From Halieaceae bacterium UBA4452 (lineage in GTDB: Bacteria > Pseudomonadota > Gammaproteobacteria > Pseudomonadales > Halieaceae), in assembly GCA_002389505.1 (NCBI GenBank), contig DGPA01000030.1:3517-67516 (forward strand): 64,000 nucleotides of DNA, given 5' to 3'. The notes beneath the pieces are model-generated. The model was not told the DNA's origin, searched no databases, and saw only the letters and a list, made by a program, of their open reading frames with translations. Both the position numbers and the translations under genes were made by a program. Positions 44,278 to 52,431 of this stretch are shown piece by piece (within the stretch, counting starts at the first letter, position 1; each line of letters opens with the position of its first letter).

Positions 44278-44303
44278 TTCCGTTGTTGTTATTCACAACG
44301 GAA
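44278..44303 (-). promoter_or_regulatory. dyad in the receptor 5' leader, next to the ribosome site
   Basis: TTCCGTTGT (44278-44286) and ACAACGGAA (44295-44303) are perfect nine-base arms with an eight-base loop. With one bulge the arms extend by TAC/GTA. The dyad ends about ten bases before GAGGAG and the receptor ATG. It may be an mRNA hairpin influencing translation or a protein-binding operator. No family match was recognised. Confidence 0.5.
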
Positions 44304-44311
44304 AGTAGGCG

Positions 44312-44372
44312 AAAAATGGGGGTTTAGCAACCACTACATCGTTTTCAGTGCATTATTTCTTGCAAAACCCCC
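44312..44372 (-). promoter_or_regulatory. terminator-like hairpin in the TonB-receptor leader (possible attenuator)
   Basis: On the minus strand GGGGGTTTTGCAA (44372-44360) pairs with TTGCTAAACCCCC (44330-44318), 12 of 13 positions, around a 29-base loop that can form a smaller stem CACT/AGTG. Directly after comes ATTTTT (44317-44312). A GC/AT stem closed by five G-C pairs and followed by a T-run looks like an intrinsic terminator upstream of the receptor. The 44261-44620 stretch otherwise holds only this, the proximal dyad, and about 250 bases of divergent leader; no known riboswitch (cobalamin, TPP) was recognised. Confidence 0.5.
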
Positions 44373-44620
44373 GTTAGCCTCTTGCGCCCATCGATGCTCC
44401 CCAAGCTGTTTCCATTGCTCTACCGACAGTCTCACGCCTGGCGTTAACGGCGTGCAGCGTCACTGTAGCGCTACTGCAATGGCCCTGCGGATAACATCGC
44501 CCTAAGAAGTACCGCAGTGATCATGGGCTGCGTCATGGCATTTCATGATAAGTTAGCCCTACCGAGCACACCGCTTGCGCGGTATAAATGCCCTCAAACC
44601 CTTTAACCAAGGACCCTTGT

Positions 44621-45304
44621 GTGAGCGATAACTACGACCCCGTCCGTTTACCTGAACAGCCCGAGCTCACCGAGGCCGAAGGTTTAGCACGCAGCAGTCG
44701 CTATCTCGAGCGCATCAGTCGTCGCCGGACGATACGGCATTTCTCGACCAGATCCGTCTCCAGAGAAATCATTGAAACCGCCGTCCGGGCGGCTGGCACG
44801 GCGCCCTCCGGAGCAAATCACCAGCCTTGGCATTTTGTTTGCATTGGCGACCCCAGTATTAAACAAGCCATCCGTCACGCCGCTGAAGCCGAGGAACAGG
44901 CCTTTTACGGTGGCAAAGCGGGGGAAACATGGCTTCGCGACCTGGGGCCCCTAGGGACTGACGCCCAAAAACCGTTTTTAGAACACGCCCCATGGCTAAT
45001 CGCTGTCTTTGCTGAGCGCTACGGCGTGGATAGCGCGGGTAGAAAACGCAAGAACTACTATATTTCAGAGTCTGTCGGTATCGCCACGGGCTTTCTCATT
45101 ACCGCCCTGCACGAAGCCGGTCTGGCAACACTGACCCATACACCCAGCCCCATGAAATTTTTGAATACCATTCTTGATCGACCCACCAATGAGCGACCCT
45201 TTGTACTCATGGTGGTAGGCTACGCTGCCGCCGATGCGCGCATTCCCAAGGCGGCCACCGTGAAAAAGCCCTTTACCGATATCGCCACGTTCCGAGAGCG
45301 CTAA
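44621..45304 (+). CDS. nitroreductase family flavoprotein
   Basis: About 227 residues from a GTG at 44621, seven bases after AAGGA; a longer ATG reading to 44588 is possible. It is an FMN/NAD(P)H enzyme. The family features are ISRRRTIRHFSTRSV (FMN-phosphate binding arginines), AGTAPSGANHQPWHFVC, and the C-terminal VGYAAADARIPK. The PSGANHQPW form resembles the BluB/nitroreductase-like group. Longer than E. coli NfsB by about ten residues. It is divergent from the TonB receptor and convergent with the carotenoid oxygenase. Confidence 0.88.
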   Translation: MSDNYDPVRLPEQPELTEAEGLARSSRYLERISRRRTIRHFSTRSVSREIIETAVRAAGTAPSGANHQPWHFVCIGDPSIKQAIRHAAEAEEQAFYGGKAGETWLRDLGPLGTDAQKPFLEHAPWLIAVFAERYGVDSAGRKRKNYYISESVGIATGFLITALHEAGLATLTHTPSPMKFLNTILDRPTNERPFVLMVVGYAAADARIPKAATVKKPFTDIATFRER

Positions 45305-45316
45305 CGGCCCTGGGGC

Positions 45317-45342
45317 GGGCCCTTGCCGCGGGCCCTTGCCGC
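45317..45342. repeat. perfect 13-base tandem duplication
   Basis: GGGCCCTTGCCGC occurs twice back to back (45317-45329 and 45330-45342), 12 bases past the nitroreductase stop and between convergent genes. Each unit contains the palindrome GGGCCC. No T-run follows. It may be a simple slippage duplication in a terminator region. Confidence 0.85.
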
Positions 45343-45382
45343 TAGCCTTTGCACCCCTCTCTCTCCGCCGACTGCGCCCAGC

Positions 45383-46834
45383 TCACAGCGCCTCTTCGAA
45401 GGGGTCAGCGAGCCAGTTGCCATGGAATCCCGAGGGGATGCGATGGGGTATGTGAACCGCGGCCACTGGGCCCGCTTCGACGGCCAACGCATTCATGATC
45501 AGCAGCTCGCTGGTGTCTCTTTCGGTATCGACCACAAAACCAAGCAACCAGCCGTCGCCCTCCGCAGCGCCTTGATGCCGGGGTACAAAGACGAACTCCC
45601 CACCGACATGGGTGGCGCCAAAGCTGTATTCAGCGCGCTCACCCGTCTGTAAGTCATGATGGAACAGGCTATTGGGCTCGGCAAAATCGGGGGCGGGGGA
45701 ACTGGACAAGCTGACACTCCAGCTGTGCCGATATGGCTGACCAAAGCGCCGGTCATCCACCCGAGGAAATTCCTGCGGCGTAGCATCGAGTGTGCTGCGG
45801 GTCACTCGCTGGGTACGCAGATCAATACGCCAGCGCTCTAACCCCAAAGGCTTGCCATTGGGGCCGTCAGGGCCATGAGCGAACATCGTTTCGTAGACCA
45901 TGGCGTCGATCAGGACGGTATTATTATCAAGCTCAAAACTATTGACAACATGAAACAAGAAGCACGGATCTACCTCACACCAGATTACCTCATCTATGCT
46001 GCCTTTCCGGGGTAACAAGCCGACGCGGGCCGCTCGCGCGGCATCCCAGCGATAAGGGAGCTTAAAGCCCCCTGCCACCGCCCCCAGAGACAACGTCACC
46101 GGTAAGTCGAAGATAACGACAAAGCGCGCTGTCAGGGCACATTCATGGATCATTGGGCCATCAGCGACGGGAACCTGTCGTTGTCTGAGAACCCCGCCTC
46201 GCTTATCGATGGCGACGTGGCACACATGGTCGGGGGTCAGTGGTGAATAGCTGATGGCGTGCCACTCGCCGCTGAGCGGATCTTCATGGGGATGGGCGGT
46301 GAATGGGCTGGTTAACGCACCCTCAAAGCGGGTGTAAGCCACCGTATCCAACGCGCTGGTTAGTTCCACTGGGGGGGTACCTGCCTCCACAAGCGCCAAT
46401 ATTTTGCCGCCCAACCGCAACACATTGGTGTTGACCGTATCGTCGGGGCCTGCCCGTGGCCCCGGTGCGGCCTCGGGGCCGCCGGCTGCTTCAAGGACTT
46501 GCGAGCGGATAAATCGATTGTGGTACCACTCGGCATGACCATTCGCAAGGCGGAGACCGTGAACCATCCCGTCACCCAAAAACCAGTGATGTCCGCGTGG
46601 ATCGGGTTTGAATGGATTAGGCCCAATGCGCGCATAACAGCCGTGGAGCGAGGTGGGAATGACCCCCTCCACGTGCAGATCGGTCAGGCTGAGCTCAGTG
46701 TTAGCCGGTGCGTGAATGCCCGTCAGAAAAGCGTGCTCGCGCCAGGGGTTCTTGAGTGCTCTGGCGACAGTGCTACAGGTGGTTAAGCCAGCCCCGACCC
46801 ACCGGCGCAGTGTTGCTTCTATTGGATGTGACAT
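45383..46834 (-). CDS. carotenoid oxygenase (RPE65/NCED/lignostilbene dioxygenase family)
   Basis: A 483-residue iron oxygenase that cleaves a C=C bond in carotenoids, apocarotenoids or stilbenes. The start ATG follows AGGAG by eight bases. Four iron-ligand histidines are in place: TAHPHEDP, IHECALT, CFLFHVVNSFE and the near-terminal SGFHGNW. ARIGPNPFKPDPRGHHWFLGDGMVHG is the family's first-blade signature (residues 67-92). No carotenoid biosynthesis gene is in the window. No signal peptide. Substrate can only be narrowed by comparison with characterised members. Confidence 0.9.
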   Translation of the reverse strand: MSHPIEATLRRWVGAGLTTCSTVARALKNPWREHAFLTGIHAPANTELSLTDLHVEGVIPTSLHGCYARIGPNPFKPDPRGHHWFLGDGMVHGLRLANGHAEWYHNRFIRSQVLEAAGGPEAAPGPRAGPDDTVNTNVLRLGGKILALVEAGTPPVELTSALDTVAYTRFEGALTSPFTAHPHEDPLSGEWHAISYSPLTPDHVCHVAIDKRGGVLRQRQVPVADGPMIHECALTARFVVIFDLPVTLSLGAVAGGFKLPYRWDAARAARVGLLPRKGSIDEVIWCEVDPCFLFHVVNSFELDNNTVLIDAMVYETMFAHGPDGPNGKPLGLERWRIDLRTQRVTRSTLDATPQEFPRVDDRRFGQPYRHSWSVSLSSSPAPDFAEPNSLFHHDLQTGERAEYSFGATHVGGEFVFVPRHQGAAEGDGWLLGFVVDTERDTSELLIMNALAVEAGPVAAVHIPHRIPSGFHGNWLADPFEEAL

Positions 46835-47019
46835 GCATCGGACTCCTAGCGCTATGCACTCACTGTAGCCGAACGCGTTTCCGAGGTCGACACCGCTGCA
46901 TCAACAGGTTTCGTTATGGGCTGCCGTCTAGGCGCCGACGTGGGCGGCACAATAACGCGGCTCTGCGACCACCGCACAAGTCGGTTACAATTGGGCGCTC
47001 TCATGGAGTGACTCCCACT

Positions 47020-47601
47020 ATGGATGCCAATAGCCCGCTAACGCGGCCCTCTTCTCAGTCCTGGGTCGACTGCGTACTTGACAACTTTGATACCTTTTTA
47101 CTCGACCATGCTGCTGCGGAAAAAAAGGCGTCAGGCATGGCGCTGTCCATGGTGTCTCACTATCCCGACAGGCCACAGTTAGTCCTAGCCATGGCCGAGC
47201 TCGCCGTCGAGGAGATGGTGCACTTTCGCGAGGTCATTAAGCTCACTCAGGCCCGTGGCTTGACACTTGGGGCGGACATCAAAGATCCCTACGTCAACAG
47301 CATCCGAAGCCTCATCCGTCAGGGGTCAGAGCTTTACCTTTTAGACCGTTTGCTCGTAGGGGGTGTCATTGAGGCTCGGGGGGCTGAGCGCTTTGGATTG
47401 ATCGCACAGGCACTGCCTGAGGGCGAGTTGAAAACGTTTTATCGATCGATTACCCGATCCGAGGCACGACATTTTGAACTTTTCCTCGATCTCGCAGGCG
47501 AATTTTTCCCCGCCGATACCGTCAACACTCGCTGGCAGGACATACTGGCCTTTGAGGGTCAGATAATCGTTGATTTACCCATTCGGCCCGCACTGCATTG
47601 A
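47020..47601 (+). CDS. miaE: tRNA-(ms2io6A37) hydroxylase
   Basis: A 193-residue diiron protein from the ATG at 47020 behind TGGAG; an in-frame open extension upstream to 46756 is not conserved in shape. MiaE hydroxylates the isopentenyl side chain of 2-methylthio-isopentenyladenosine at tRNA position 37. The ferritin-like diiron ligands appear as AAAEKKASGM (Glu34), VEEMVHFREV (Glu65, His68), GGVIEARGAERF and RSEARHFELF. Its stop overlaps the start of the GT2-like gene (TTGA). Confidence 0.93.
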   Translation: MDANSPLTRPSSQSWVDCVLDNFDTFLLDHAAAEKKASGMALSMVSHYPDRPQLVLAMAELAVEEMVHFREVIKLTQARGLTLGADIKDPYVNSIRSLIRQGSELYLLDRLLVGGVIEARGAERFGLIAQALPEGELKTFYRSITRSEARHFELFLDLAGEFFPADTVNTRWQDILAFEGQIIVDLPIRPALH

Positions 47602-48890
47602 CATCTCACGGTCAGGCCGTCATCGACAAATACCTGTCCCGCTATGCGCTATTACCCGCGCGGCCTGCGCTGAAGGGTCAGTGGCAACAGGTCATGGTCA
47701 TTCCCTGCTTCCAAGAATCACCGGATTTCCTCCAGCGAGTACCTAAGCCGATCCGAGGGCAAGCGCTGCTGGTTATTTGCCTTCTGAATCGACCCGACAC
47801 CTGCACTGATCCGAGTGCTAACAGCGCGTTACGTACATTTATCCAGGAGCGAGCCACAGCGTGGCCATTGCCGGGCCTAGCACTCTGCTCCATCACTTCG
47901 GCCGTCGATGTGCTCCTAGTCGATCTCGACCGCTTAGAGGGACCCATACCCCATAAAGAAGGTGTCGGTCGGGTACGACGGATCGGCTGTGATCTGGCCC
48001 TCTGGCTAATGCAGCAAGAGCGCGTCAAGGCCGACTGGATACACTCCTGCGACGCCGATGCGCAGTGGCCCGCGCGGTATCTTACCGAATCATGGCCCCT
48101 GGACGCTGCGGCCGTGTCGTTACCGTTTCAACATGTCATGCATGCCGAAACAGCCCTAGGCAGGGCAACATTGGTGTATGAGCTGTGGTTACATGACTAC
48201 GTGTCGGGCCTTGAATCTGCTCGCTCACCCTATGCGTTCCACACGCTGGGCAGTTGCTGCTCGTTTAGCGCTCGCTGCTATGCCGCCGTTCGCGGTGTAC
48301 CTTTACGTGCCGGCGCAGAAGATTTTTATCTGCTCAACAAGCTGGCGAAAGTAGGACGCGTGCATCGACCGGCAGGACCAGCGGTGCTGATTCAGGCGCG
48401 AGCCTCAGACAGAGTCCCCTTTGGCACCGGCCCAGCGGTACAGCGGTTAATGGCAACGTCCGCACCAGAAACGGTGCCTTTTTTTTACCACCCCCACTGT
48501 TTCACCGCTCTCAACACTGTCCTTGAGAAAATGCCAACGTGGGTAGACCGTCAAACCCCCGCCATCAACGATGACTTGGCAATGCAGCTGCCCGTCGAGC
48601 TCGCGGGTGATGCGGCTGAGTTACTCGATAAACTGGGCATCGTCACGGCTCTACGTCACGCCAAGCGCCAGGGAGGCGACAAGGCACAGCGCGCGCGTCA
48701 GCTTCATACCTGGTTTGACGGCTTTAAAACGCTTAAATTTATCAACGGCCTTGGCGATCGACAGGGGTCACATTTAACGCTTGAACAGCTACAAGCGGGC
48801 CACTCATCATCATGTACGCCCAAGGATCTTCTCGCCCGCCGAGCGGTCAGCCTTGCGGCTTGGGGGTGGCACACAACACGCATCCCTTGA
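47598..48890 (+). CDS. GT2-like glycosyltransferase-fold protein
   Basis: A 430-residue cytoplasmic protein with a GT-A fold layout. After VMVIPCFQES (32-41), the GT2 strand start, come GVGRVRRIGCDLAL (123-136) and the Asp-x-Asp of IHSCDADAQW (DAD 152-154), the metal and sugar-nucleotide site. Further on TLGSCCSFSARCYAAVRG and AGAEDFYLLNKLAKVG match the acceptor-side ED motif of family 2. The substrate is not assignable. The TTG start overlaps the miaE stop by four bases and has no Shine-Dalgarno, so it is made by coupling to MiaE. The last 100 residues are not recognised. Confidence 0.6.
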   Translation: MTSHGQAVIDKYLSRYALLPARPALKGQWQQVMVIPCFQESPDFLQRVPKPIRGQALLVICLLNRPDTCTDPSANSALRTFIQERATAWPLPGLALCSITSAVDVLLVDLDRLEGPIPHKEGVGRVRRIGCDLALWLMQQERVKADWIHSCDADAQWPARYLTESWPLDAAAVSLPFQHVMHAETALGRATLVYELWLHDYVSGLESARSPYAFHTLGSCCSFSARCYAAVRGVPLRAGAEDFYLLNKLAKVGRVHRPAGPAVLIQARASDRVPFGTGPAVQRLMATSAPETVPFFYHPHCFTALNTVLEKMPTWVDRQTPAINDDLAMQLPVELAGDAAELLDKLGIVTALRHAKRQGGDKAQRARQLHTWFDGFKTLKFINGLGDRQGSHLTLEQLQAGHSSSCTPKDLLARRAVSLAAWGWHTTRIP

Positions 48891-48955
48891 GAGTTGCTGA
48901 AGATTTCTTTACTATCCGCATCCCTCACCTATTCCGGGTCAGGGCAGTGTATGGC

Positions 48956-48991
48956 GCCGCGCACTCGAGCGGCGAAACGCCTGAGCGCGGC
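48956..48991 (+). other. strong hairpin in the gap before rhlE
   Basis: GCCGCG (48956-48961) pairs with CGCGGC (48986-48991), then CTC with GAG and GGCG with CGCC around an AAA loop, giving a long imperfect hairpin of 36 bases. It has no T-run. It sits in the 246-base gap between the GT2-like stop and the rhlE ATG and would be in the rhlE 5' leader if transcription starts upstream. No other structure was seen in that gap. Confidence 0.4.
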
Positions 48992-49136
48992 GGTTATCGT
49001 CGACAGCCAGCGGCTTGACCGCACAACCCGTTCATTATTTACCGCACACGACAGGAGCACCGCTGTATTTGCCCTGTTTCCATCTGTTATTGACATCGTT
49101 GCCGGTAGCCAAAACCAACACAAAAAAAGAGACACT

Positions 49137-50393
49137 ATGCGTTTTTCCACCTTGGGGTTATCTGAGCCTCTATTAAGAGCGGTCATCGACAAAGGCTACG
49201 ACACGCCATCGCCCATACAAGCGAAGGCAATACCGGTGGTGCTTGACGGTCGCGATGTTATGGCCGCTGCGCAAACCGGGACCGGCAAAACCGCGGGGTT
49301 CACCTTACCGCTGCTGCATGGTTTAGCTAAAGGACAGCCCGCCAGAGCCAACCAAGTGCGCGCGCTGGTGTTAACGCCCACCCGCGAGTTAGCCGCACAG
49401 GTTGCCGAGAGCGTCGCCACCTATGGCAAATACCTGAGTCTACGCTCTGCCGTCGTGTTTGGTGGTGTCAACATTAATCCGCAAATGATGAAGCTGCGCC
49501 GGGGAGTTGATATTTTAATTGCCACTCCTGGACGCTTATTAGATCTCCATCAGCAAAATGCCATGTCGTTTAATAAACTCGAAGTGCTGATCTTAGATGA
49601 AGCAGATCGCATGTTAGACATGGGCTTTATTCATGACATTCGCAGAATACTGAAAGTCTTGCCGGCGAAGCGTCAAAACTTAATGTTTTCTGCCACCTTC
49701 TCGGATGATATTCGCCATCTAGCGAAAACGATTGTTAACCACCCCGTGGAAATATCTGTGACACCCAAAAACAGCACGGCGGTCAACGTGACCCAATGGA
49801 TACACCCCGTTGATAAAAGCCAAAAGCCGCGCCTGTTAGTGGACTTAATTCAACACCATCAATGGCAGCAAGTGCTGGTCTTCAGCAGGACCAAACGCGG
49901 CGCCAATAAATTGGCTGAATTTTTGGGCAAGCACAGCATTGACGCTGTGGCGATTCATGGCAATAAAAGTCAAGGGGCCCGCACAAAAGCCCTGGCTGAT
50001 TTTAAATCAGGGAGGGTACGTGTATTGGTCGCCACTGATATCGCCGCCCGGGGGCTCGATATTGAACAGCTCCCGCAAGTGGTCAATGTTGATCTACCCA
50101 ACGTTGCCGAAGATTACGTGCATCGCATTGGTCGCACAGGGCGCGCGGGTGCACAAGGCCATGCGGTCTCATTAGTCAGTGCCGATGAGATCCAGCAACT
50201 GAAAGATATCGAACGATTGATTCAACGGTTACTGCCAAGAAAATTTGTGGCGGGTTACACGCCAGTAAATGCGCTGCCTGAATCAAAGTTGCTGCCCCCA
50301 GCTAAGCCTAAAAAACCTAAAAAGCCGCAGCCGGACCGCACTAAGGGGTCAGCTGAAAATACCGATCGCCGACACTCCACTAGCCATCGGTAA
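49137..50393 (+). CDS. rhlE: DEAD-box RNA helicase RhlE
   Basis: A 418-residue helicase of the RhlE group, acting in RNA and ribosome maturation. The protein starts at the ATG at 49137 with RFSTLGLSEPLL; an open in-frame extension of 81 codons upstream has no helicase similarity. Motifs are AAQTGTGKTAG (Walker A), the PTRELAAQV motif Ia, LDEADRMLDMG (DEAD), SATFSDD, and HRIGRTGRAG. The basic tail with KPKKPKKPQPDR is typical of RhlE. It is convergent with the ceramidase and overlaps its stop by 14 bases. Confidence 0.95.
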   Translation: MRFSTLGLSEPLLRAVIDKGYDTPSPIQAKAIPVVLDGRDVMAAAQTGTGKTAGFTLPLLHGLAKGQPARANQVRALVLTPTRELAAQVAESVATYGKYLSLRSAVVFGGVNINPQMMKLRRGVDILIATPGRLLDLHQQNAMSFNKLEVLILDEADRMLDMGFIHDIRRILKVLPAKRQNLMFSATFSDDIRHLAKTIVNHPVEISVTPKNSTAVNVTQWIHPVDKSQKPRLLVDLIQHHQWQQVLVFSRTKRGANKLAEFLGKHSIDAVAIHGNKSQGARTKALADFKSGRVRVLVATDIAARGLDIEQLPQVVNVDLPNVAEDYVHRIGRTGRAGAQGHAVSLVSADEIQQLKDIERLIQRLLPRKFVAGYTPVNALPESKLLPPAKPKKPKKPQPDRTKGSAENTDRRHSTSHR

Positions 50394-52431
50394 TCTCGAA
50401 TGGGGCGGAGGTCCCGCTAAACTGTACACCCCTCGTATCGTGCCCAACATGTAATAACCGGTACTCACCGGATGGCGTATCCTGGGGTATCGCCCAGCTC
50501 AATGCGGCAACGTAGGCTCCGGCTTCCAGTTGCCAGCGCACACGGGTAGTCCAGTCGCCATCGTCTGCAACCCGGCTCCAGCCCGACGCTGTTTTGCGCT
50601 CCACCAACAGGTAGTTTGTCCCCTTAGGGAAATGTGCGGTGGGATTGGTCGACCAAAATTTGGCGGTGACCGTGTCTCCCACGCGGTACCGAGGGGCCAT
50701 TGGCGTCAGTAGCTCGCCGAATCGCGCGCCATGAGGTAGGGGTTTCCCAGCGCCCGACGGTAAAGGCAGCCCCAGCGACTTGCCGCGCCAGTCATCGTAG
50801 GCGATGTGAGACGCTACCGGGGCACCTGACTCTAAGGCCGCGGCCAGTTGGCTGACAATTTGCTGATAGGCGGGCAGACTCCAGCGCCCATGCAACGTGT
50901 GACCACCTTCATACTGCTGTAGCCTATATTCCTCGGGCGTGGTGATGTACCCCGCATAGCCATTGGCATAGCCGGCCAACACAATGTACCTTGCCCATTC
51001 GCCCAGTTCGTCCATGACACTGTCACGCAGGCGCCTACCCGCCATGGTAGTCACCTCCGCTGGTAAGGCGAGTATTACCAGCTGGCCGATACGCGCCACG
51101 GTGATTGACCGTATCTGAGACTGCAGGGGCGGTGTGCCCGTACCGGTTTGCAATAAAATGGCCTTGGGTGCCTGGCAGGTTTTCACCGAGTCAGTCCACT
51201 CCGGAGCCCCAATAATGCGTCGAATCAGCCAGTCTCGCCACCGACTCTGCTCGGTCATGCCCTCTTTAAACAGGAAGTGTCCTCCCCCATCTTCCGTGGA
51301 GCCCCCGGCAAAAGCGTAGCCGTAAGCCGATGGGCAGGTGTACTGTGTGCCCATACCAGTAAATTTGTCATCGACGGCATAGTGGCTTAAGTCAACATAG
51401 AGGCGGCGCGAGTCAATCTCGCCCACGAGCGCTTCCTCCGCCCCATTGAACAACGCCTGCGCGACCACAGCCTGACGCTCGCCCATAATACGGGTCGTGT
51501 CTACGTCGGTTTCGCCAGGCCCGGTATTGTTCAGGTGAGTATTGGGTGTGACATCACCAGGGTCAGACTGGGCAAACGCGGCAACAAAATCGTCGCTTGA
51601 TGCGTAGCGAGTACCCCGGCGCTTTTCCATCTGCAGCGAGGCGTAGCCTTTGTGATCGCCGGATATGAGGCGGTTGTAGTAATTCATCGCCGTCGGGTGC
51701 AGTGCGTACCAGTTGATCATGCCCAGCGCGCCATCACTTCCCACAAACTTGAGCAGCGTCATCGTTGTATTGGTATTTTCGCTGTACCTGTTGCGCTCGC
51801 GCTCGGGATTTTCCTGATAGGCAATCACCGACCGGTTTACCCCCGCGTCTACCACGGGGCCCGTATTAATCAGGATTTTTCCGGGCTGTAGATCCTCGTG
51901 CGCCTTGACAATGGAGGCGGTAATACCGGCGACAATTGCGTCAAAGTGTGCGGGGTATAGCCCCCCATCCAGACCGGTAGCAGTGCGCGAATGCCAGTAG
52001 CCGCTGGGGCCCGCATGGGTATGCGTAGCGCTAATGATGACATTGTCCAGGGTATAGGTCTTACCATAGCGCTGCTGCAAGCGCTCAACGACCTCCAACG
52101 CGATATGATGATCAATGCTTCCCAAGTCGGCGCTGACAAATACCAGGCGCTGCGTAGCATCAGTGGCTTGTGTCATTACAAACGCGCGTGAGCGCAAGCG
52201 TATGTGGAGGCCCTCATCAATCTGGTCGGGCCGACCAAAGCCCCACAAGGGCATACCCACTTCCGGGCCGGTAATATCCGCCATGCCCCGCCCGACAAGA
52301 TAGGGTGTTTGCGCCTGATGGTGTTCCTGCGCCAGACCCGGTAAAGCGAGCAGGTAAAGGAGCAGCGCGCCGCCCACGCTGCGACGCGAAGCGTCAGTCC
52401 ATTGGCGTATAGACCGCTGAATCGATAACAT
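50380..52431 (-). CDS. neutral/alkaline ceramidase, exported
   Basis: A 683-residue secreted amidase that would cleave ceramide to sphingosine and fatty acid. A signal peptide ends near LPGLAQ. The catalytic domain starts VGRGMADITGPEVGMPLWGFG, and the zinc histidines lie in VIISATHTHAGPSGYW and the nearby LHPTAMN. The nucleophile serine is in FAQSDPGDVTPN, the family-specific loop. A C-terminal beta-sandwich (about 550-680) completes the fold. Bacteria rarely make ceramide, so the substrate probably comes from outside. It overlaps rhlE by 14 bases on the opposite strand. Confidence 0.92.
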   Translation of the reverse strand: MLSIQRSIRQWTDASRRSVGGALLLYLLALPGLAQEHHQAQTPYLVGRGMADITGPEVGMPLWGFGRPDQIDEGLHIRLRSRAFVMTQATDATQRLVFVSADLGSIDHHIALEVVERLQQRYGKTYTLDNVIISATHTHAGPSGYWHSRTATGLDGGLYPAHFDAIVAGITASIVKAHEDLQPGKILINTGPVVDAGVNRSVIAYQENPERERNRYSENTNTTMTLLKFVGSDGALGMINWYALHPTAMNYYNRLISGDHKGYASLQMEKRRGTRYASSDDFVAAFAQSDPGDVTPNTHLNNTGPGETDVDTTRIMGERQAVVAQALFNGAEEALVGEIDSRRLYVDLSHYAVDDKFTGMGTQYTCPSAYGYAFAGGSTEDGGGHFLFKEGMTEQSRWRDWLIRRIIGAPEWTDSVKTCQAPKAILLQTGTGTPPLQSQIRSITVARIGQLVILALPAEVTTMAGRRLRDSVMDELGEWARYIVLAGYANGYAGYITTPEEYRLQQYEGGHTLHGRWSLPAYQQIVSQLAAALESGAPVASHIAYDDWRGKSLGLPLPSGAGKPLPHGARFGELLTPMAPRYRVGDTVTAKFWSTNPTAHFPKGTNYLLVERKTASGWSRVADDGDWTTRVRWQLEAGAYVAALSWAIPQDTPSGEYRLLHVGHDTRGVQFSGTSAPFEITDG

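Noticed and set aside
46756..47019. Upstream in-frame extension of miaE by 88 codons
   Set aside because: The known MiaE length fits the ATG at 47020, and the extension is antisense to the carotenoid oxygenase start.
48894..49136. Upstream in-frame extension of rhlE by 81 codons
   Set aside because: No DEAD-box helicase has such an N-terminus, and the natural start MRFSTLGL is at 49137.
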